Shown here: positions 56,340 to 64,000 of the stretch, piece by piece
Layout of the letters: each line of letters opens with the position of its first letter
How positions within the stretch are numbered: the first letter of the stretch is position 1
Source of the DNA: Aquipseudomonas alcaligenes NBRC 14159
GTDB taxonomy: Bacteria; Pseudomonadota; Gammaproteobacteria; Pseudomonadales; Pseudomonadaceae
Length of the DNA stretch: 64,000 nucleotides
NCBI RefSeq assembly: GCF_000467105.1
Contig: NZ_BATI01000013.1
Location: 1-64,000 of the forward strand
Reading direction: 5' to 3'
The notes under the pieces: model-generated
What the model saw: only the letters and a program-made list of their open reading frames with translations
What the model was told of the DNA's origin: nothing
The model's database searches: none
Program-made: the position numbers and the translations under genes

Positions 56340-56807
56340 TTACTCCCGAGCCTGCCAATGAGCCAGCCGCGCCTGCAGGCCGGCAGCGGTCTGTTCGCCG
56401 ACCAGGCGCTCACGCAGCCTACCGTCGGCATCGATGATGTAGGTGACCGGCAACACATCGTTGCGCGGCAGTTGCAGACGCGCGGCGGGGTCCTGCGCCA
56501 GCACGGTGAAACGGATAGCGAAGGCCTCGGCGGCTTTGCTCAGCGCCTCGCCCTGCAGGGCATCGAAGTTGACCCCGAGCACCCGCGCACCCTGGCCCTC
56601 CAGCGCCACGGCGAGCCGATTCAGCTCGGGGATCTCGGTGCGGCACGGCTTGCACCACTCGGCCCAGTAATTGATCACCAACCACTGGCCTTCGAGCTGC
56701 TCAGCCGCTACCTTTCGTCCATGCTGATCGACGCCCCAGTCCTCGGCGCAACCGGCCAGAAGAAGCCCGGCGATGACACCAATCACCATCTGGAGTGGCC
56801 TTCCCAT
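56340..56807 (-). CDS. TlpA-like thioredoxin-fold lipoprotein
   Basis: A 155-residue lipoprotein with the lipobox LLAGC (Cys about 20) and a periplasmic thioredoxin fold carrying WAEWCKPCR (CxxC) and the cis-proline DVLPVTYIID. Such proteins reduce disulfides, often for cytochrome c maturation or copper sites. GAGGAACG precedes ATG 56807. It is co-transcribed with acyP. Confidence 0.9.
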   Translation of the reverse strand: MGRPLQMVIGVIAGLLLAGCAEDWGVDQHGRKVAAEQLEGQWLVINYWAEWCKPCRTEIPELNRLAVALEGQGARVLGVNFDALQGEALSKAAEAFAIRFTVLAQDPAARLQLPRNDVLPVTYIIDADGRLRERLVGEQTAAGLQARLAHWQARE

Positions 56808-56837
56808 GCAATCGTTCCTCGTGCATACGGGGTTGAT

Positions 56838-58247
56838 ATGACGCTGGATGCCCTGCGCCTCGAAGTGCCGGATATCCTCGAGGAGGACGCCACTCCGCTC
56901 GCCGACCTCAACGAACGACTCGCCGATGCCCGCCGGCAGGTCTACGAGGACGGCCTGCAACAGGTCCTGACCCTGTTGCTGCGCCTCAACCGCAGCGCCA
57001 TGACCTTACTGGAAAGACAGCGCGCCCTGCAAAGCCTCAGCGAGGAATACCGCCACTACTGCGCCCCGCTGGGCCAGGGTGCGGCTCCCTCGCCCCTGTT
57101 CGTGCATCTCTGCGACGAGCTGGCCGCCGGCTTCAAGCGCCTGCTGCTGCAGATCCTGCAGGGACGCCAGCCCTCGCGCCCGCACCTGGCCTGGTGCCTG
57201 TACATGGCCGAGCACTTCCTCGCCCAGAGCCTGCTGCGTCACTACCAGCTGTACCAGGAACCACCGGCCTCGTTGTGGAGCGACAGCCACCTGCTGTACT
57301 GGCTGGGTGAGCACCAGCAGTGCCTGGACGAGCCGGTCGCCGCACCTTTCCAGCCGGCCCCCGCCGGCTCGCTGCGCGGCCTCTACCAGCAGATGCTGCT
57401 CCTGGCTCTGAGCAATCCATTCCACCTGGCCGAAGGCGAGTGCGTGACCCTGTTCGCCGCCCTGACCCCGCTGTCCGGCCTGGCGCGTCTGCTGCCCTGG
57501 GATGACGACGAGGACAGCGAGGCACCGCTGATCGACCTCAGCCAGGCCCTGCCCTGCCTGCCCTATGACGGCCAGGTCAAGGGCTCGGCCGACTACCTGC
57601 GACGTCTGGAGCTCGGCGCCCTGCTGGTCGCCCTGCACGAGCCCGCGCCGCTGCAGAGCGCACAGGAAAGGGAACTGCTGGAGCGGGTGCGCCCGCACTG
57701 GCAGGGGCGTCAGCAGAGGCGTCACCCGCGGGCCGACTTCAGCGCCGACTGCAGCCTGGTGATCGGCCTGCCGGCTATCCATGCCCAGCTGCTGGAAAAG
57801 CGCCCGCCCAGTTGCGCGGCGCAGATGCTCGATGCCAGCCCCGGAGGCGCGCGCCTGCTCTGCCATGCCGACCTCGGCCCGCAGCTGCCGGTGGGCCAAC
57901 TGATCCTGGTCTTGCCGCACAGTGGCACTCCGACCCTGGCCCTGGTGCGCTGGCGCCATCTCAACCAGCAAGGCCTGCATCTGGGCCTGCGCTACCTCAA
58001 GGGGCTGCCACGGGCCGTGTGGTTGCGCCGCGCGCCCAGCGCGCAGACCCACCCGGGCGTCCTGCAGAGCACGCCCGAACCCGGTGCCGGCTGGCACCAC
58101 GGCCTGTGGCTGCCCTGCGGGCAATTCGTCGAGGGCGAGAACGTCTGGCTGCAACTGGCCAACGTCAACAACCAGGCCGTGCTGCCGCTACCGGCGGCCA
58201 ATCTCAGCACGCCGACTGTGGTCCGCCATCCGCTGAAATTAGCCTAA
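56838..58247 (+). CDS. PilZ-domain protein
   Basis: A 469-residue protein with a long helical N-terminal region (about 1-295) and a PilZ-type beta barrel at about 300-395. RRHPRADFS supplies the RxxxR motif and DASPGGARL the D/N-x-S-x-x-G motif that bind c-di-GMP. It should be a receptor for c-di-GMP made by cyclases such as the one at 48.2 kb. Divergent from the TlpA-like gene, with a terminator downstream. The target process is unknown. Confidence 0.84.
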   Translation: MTLDALRLEVPDILEEDATPLADLNERLADARRQVYEDGLQQVLTLLLRLNRSAMTLLERQRALQSLSEEYRHYCAPLGQGAAPSPLFVHLCDELAAGFKRLLLQILQGRQPSRPHLAWCLYMAEHFLAQSLLRHYQLYQEPPASLWSDSHLLYWLGEHQQCLDEPVAAPFQPAPAGSLRGLYQQMLLLALSNPFHLAEGECVTLFAALTPLSGLARLLPWDDDEDSEAPLIDLSQALPCLPYDGQVKGSADYLRRLELGALLVALHEPAPLQSAQERELLERVRPHWQGRQQRRHPRADFSADCSLVIGLPAIHAQLLEKRPPSCAAQMLDASPGGARLLCHADLGPQLPVGQLILVLPHSGTPTLALVRWRHLNQQGLHLGLRYLKGLPRAVWLRRAPSAQTHPGVLQSTPEPGAGWHHGLWLPCGQFVEGENVWLQLANVNNQAVLPLPAANLSTPTVVRHPLKLA

Positions 58248-58255
58248 AGAAGAGA

Positions 58256-58291
58256 GACCGCCCCACCCGACTTATTCAGGTGAGGGCGGTC
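58256..58291. terminator. Stem-loop between the PilZ gene and czcA
   Basis: GACCGCCC/GGGCGGTC with extra pairing CACC/GGTG inside, between two convergent genes. There is little T run. Confidence 0.6.
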
Positions 58292-58298
58292 TTAGGGG

Positions 58299-62686
<4,388 letters not shown>

Positions 62687-62704
62687 ATTGATTTCCGAAT
62701 AGGG

Positions 62705-64000
62705 TTAACGAGGCAGCAGCGACTGGACTTCCGCCAGCGGCTCCGCAGTCAGTTGTTCGATCAGTGCCTGATTGAGTAGCGCCGTGCTGGCGGCATCGAT
62801 CAGCGCGAAGCGGGCATCCAGCAATTCCTTCTGGGCCGCGATCCAGTCGATATAGCTGTAACGACCGCGCTGATAGGCATCACGGGTCTGTACCAGGGCT
62901 TTGTCCAGCGCCGGCAGGACCTCGACCCTGATCTGCTCGACAGCCTTCACGCTGCTGCGATGGGCCTGCCAGGCCTCGAACAGCCGTGCGCGCAAGGCCA
63001 GCAACGAGGCCTCCCTGCGGTACTGCACCTCGTCACGGGCAGCCATCGCCGATTGGACCTCGCCGCGATTGCGCGTACCGGAAAACAGTGGGACCGAGAT
63101 ACCTGCAGTCAACGCGGACTCGTTCACATCCTCGAAACGACGTACGCCAACTTGCCAACCCACGTCGGCGACTGACTGGCTTTGCGCCAGTTGCAGCTCG
63201 GCCTCGCGCAAGCGCGCCTCACCGGCATAGACCTCAATCGTCGGACCGGCGGCAACCCGCTGATACAGACTCTCAAAGTCGGAAACCGCATCGAACTTGA
63301 ACAGATCGCCACTGAGTTTCGCAAAGTCGGGGCCTTGCCCGCCCCACGCTGTAGCCAGAACCATCTTGCGACTCGAATACTCGGCGGATAGCGCCTCCTG
63401 CTCCATCTTGGCGTTGGACAGGGCGGCCTTGGCGCGCAGCGACTCTGCCTCCGGAGCCGCCCCTTGGCGCACCCGCTGAAGAACCAGACGCTGATTCTCC
63501 TCGGCCAGACGCACGGCCTCCGAAGCGATCTTGAGCTTCTCCTGCAGAACCAGAGTCGTAATGAAGTCCTGAGTCACCCGCCCCAGCAGATCCAAGGCCT
63601 GAGCACGCTGCTCCGCCTCCGCCAGGGCATAGTTGGAATCGGCGACCGCTAAGCGCTGCCCACGCTTGCCGCCCAACTCGATCACGGAAGACAACGAAAG
63701 GGTGAACTCGGCACTATCGAACTTTGAATAGTCGCCGCTGCCGAGCACGTTCTCGCTATCCAAACCGACCGACCAGGCGGGAGCCTGATCCGCCGTATAG
63801 CGCTGCCCATCCAGAGCCTGGAAACGCCAGCGAAACACTTGTAGTTCCGGATTGCGCTGCATGGTGCGCAGCGTGGCATCGCCAAGCGTCAGGGATGTTT
63901 CGGGGGCGGCATGAGCAAAACCTGCCGGTAGCAATGCCAGGGCTATAAGCAGACGCGCTCGGCGCGCGAAGTGCAGGCACGCTGCGACCTGAGTAGGCAT
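62705..64000 (-). CDS. czcC: CzcC-type outer-membrane channel protein
   Basis: A 431-residue TolC/OEP-like protein with a signal peptide (ALALLPAGFAHA, cleavage near residue 32) and two repeats of long helices and barrel strands. FTLSLSSVIELGGKRGQR is a typical CzcC stretch. The ATG lies at the last base of the window, so the promoter and ribosome site are not visible and a longer start cannot be excluded. First gene of the visible czcCBA. Confidence 0.87.
   Translation of the reverse strand: MPTQVAACLHFARRARLLIALALLPAGFAHAAPETSLTLGDATLRTMQRNPELQVFRWRFQALDGQRYTADQAPAWSVGLDSENVLGSGDYSKFDSAEFTLSLSSVIELGGKRGQRLAVADSNYALAEAEQRAQALDLLGRVTQDFITTLVLQEKLKIASEAVRLAEENQRLVLQRVRQGAAPEAESLRAKAALSNAKMEQEALSAEYSSRKMVLATAWGGQGPDFAKLSGDLFKFDAVSDFESLYQRVAAGPTIEVYAGEARLREAELQLAQSQSVADVGWQVGVRRFEDVNESALTAGISVPLFSGTRNRGEVQSAMAARDEVQYRREASLLALRARLFEAWQAHRSSVKAVEQIRVEVLPALDKALVQTRDAYQRGRYSYIDWIAAQKELLDARFALIDAASTALLNQALIEQLTAEPLAEVQSLLPR

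Overview
The window is from a high-GC gammaproteobacterium, almost certainly a Pseudomonas. The OprL-type Pal, the tolQRAB-pal-cpoB-queE-queC block, the ruvCAB-ybgC block and the order from aspS to proS match the arrangement I know from P. aeruginosa. The species cannot be fixed from the sequence alone; a denitrifying environmental lineage outside P. aeruginosa is likely. Almost every base is coding on one strand, and operons are tight, with frequent ATGA overlaps.

Region 1 (1-26.6 kb) is accessory. It opens with a Dnr-type NO regulator and a DGC zinc-binding protein (0.8-2 kb), followed by a lower-GC patch (2-4.1 kb) holding a membrane protein, a C-terminal scrap of a DNA cytosine methyltransferase, a GIY-YIG-like protein and a 176-bp terminal-inverted-repeat element. 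A divergent arsenic island follows (4.1-9.8 kb). One arm is an ArsC-ArsR fusion, an ArsJ-associated GAPDH interrupted by an in-frame TGA, and arsJ. The other arm is acr3, arsP and a small thioredoxin. A chrA gene comes next. From 11.2 to 26.6 kb lies an anaerobic respiration cluster: ubiUVT (O2-independent ubiquinone synthesis), moeA, moaB, moaE, moaD, moaC with an embedded pdxH, norR facing ytfE-norB (NO repair and quinol NO reductase), an acyl-CoA dehydrogenase, and mobA-nnrS-copD. Six sites resembling the Anr/Dnr motif TTGAT-N4-ATCAA sit in front of these units. The norR/ytfE gap also carries three GGT-N7-ACC NorR boxes and a sigma-54 -24/-12 element.

Region 2 (26.7-58.3 kb) is conserved core: tRNA-Ser(CGA), purC (an unusually long form), bamC-dapA, gcvR-bcp, tusA, bepA, nadA, tRNA-Lys, queC-queE, cpoB-pal-tolBARQ-ybgC-ruvBAC, yebC-aspS, an Hpt/HD-GYP-like protein, dps, a diguanylate cyclase, a membrane-anchored cold-shock protein, slyX, a HIT protein, an OprD porin, a thioesterase, proS, a lipoprotein, acyP, a TlpA-like lipoprotein and a PilZ protein. 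Two related MITE-like elements (154 and 138 bp) sit immediately after the stop codons of moeA and nadA.

Region 3 (58.3-64 kb) is a CzcCBA-type heavy-metal RND efflux operon that reaches the window edge. Arsenic, chromate and divalent-metal efflux together with denitrification accessory genes suggest a metal-exposed, facultatively anaerobic soil or water bacterium.
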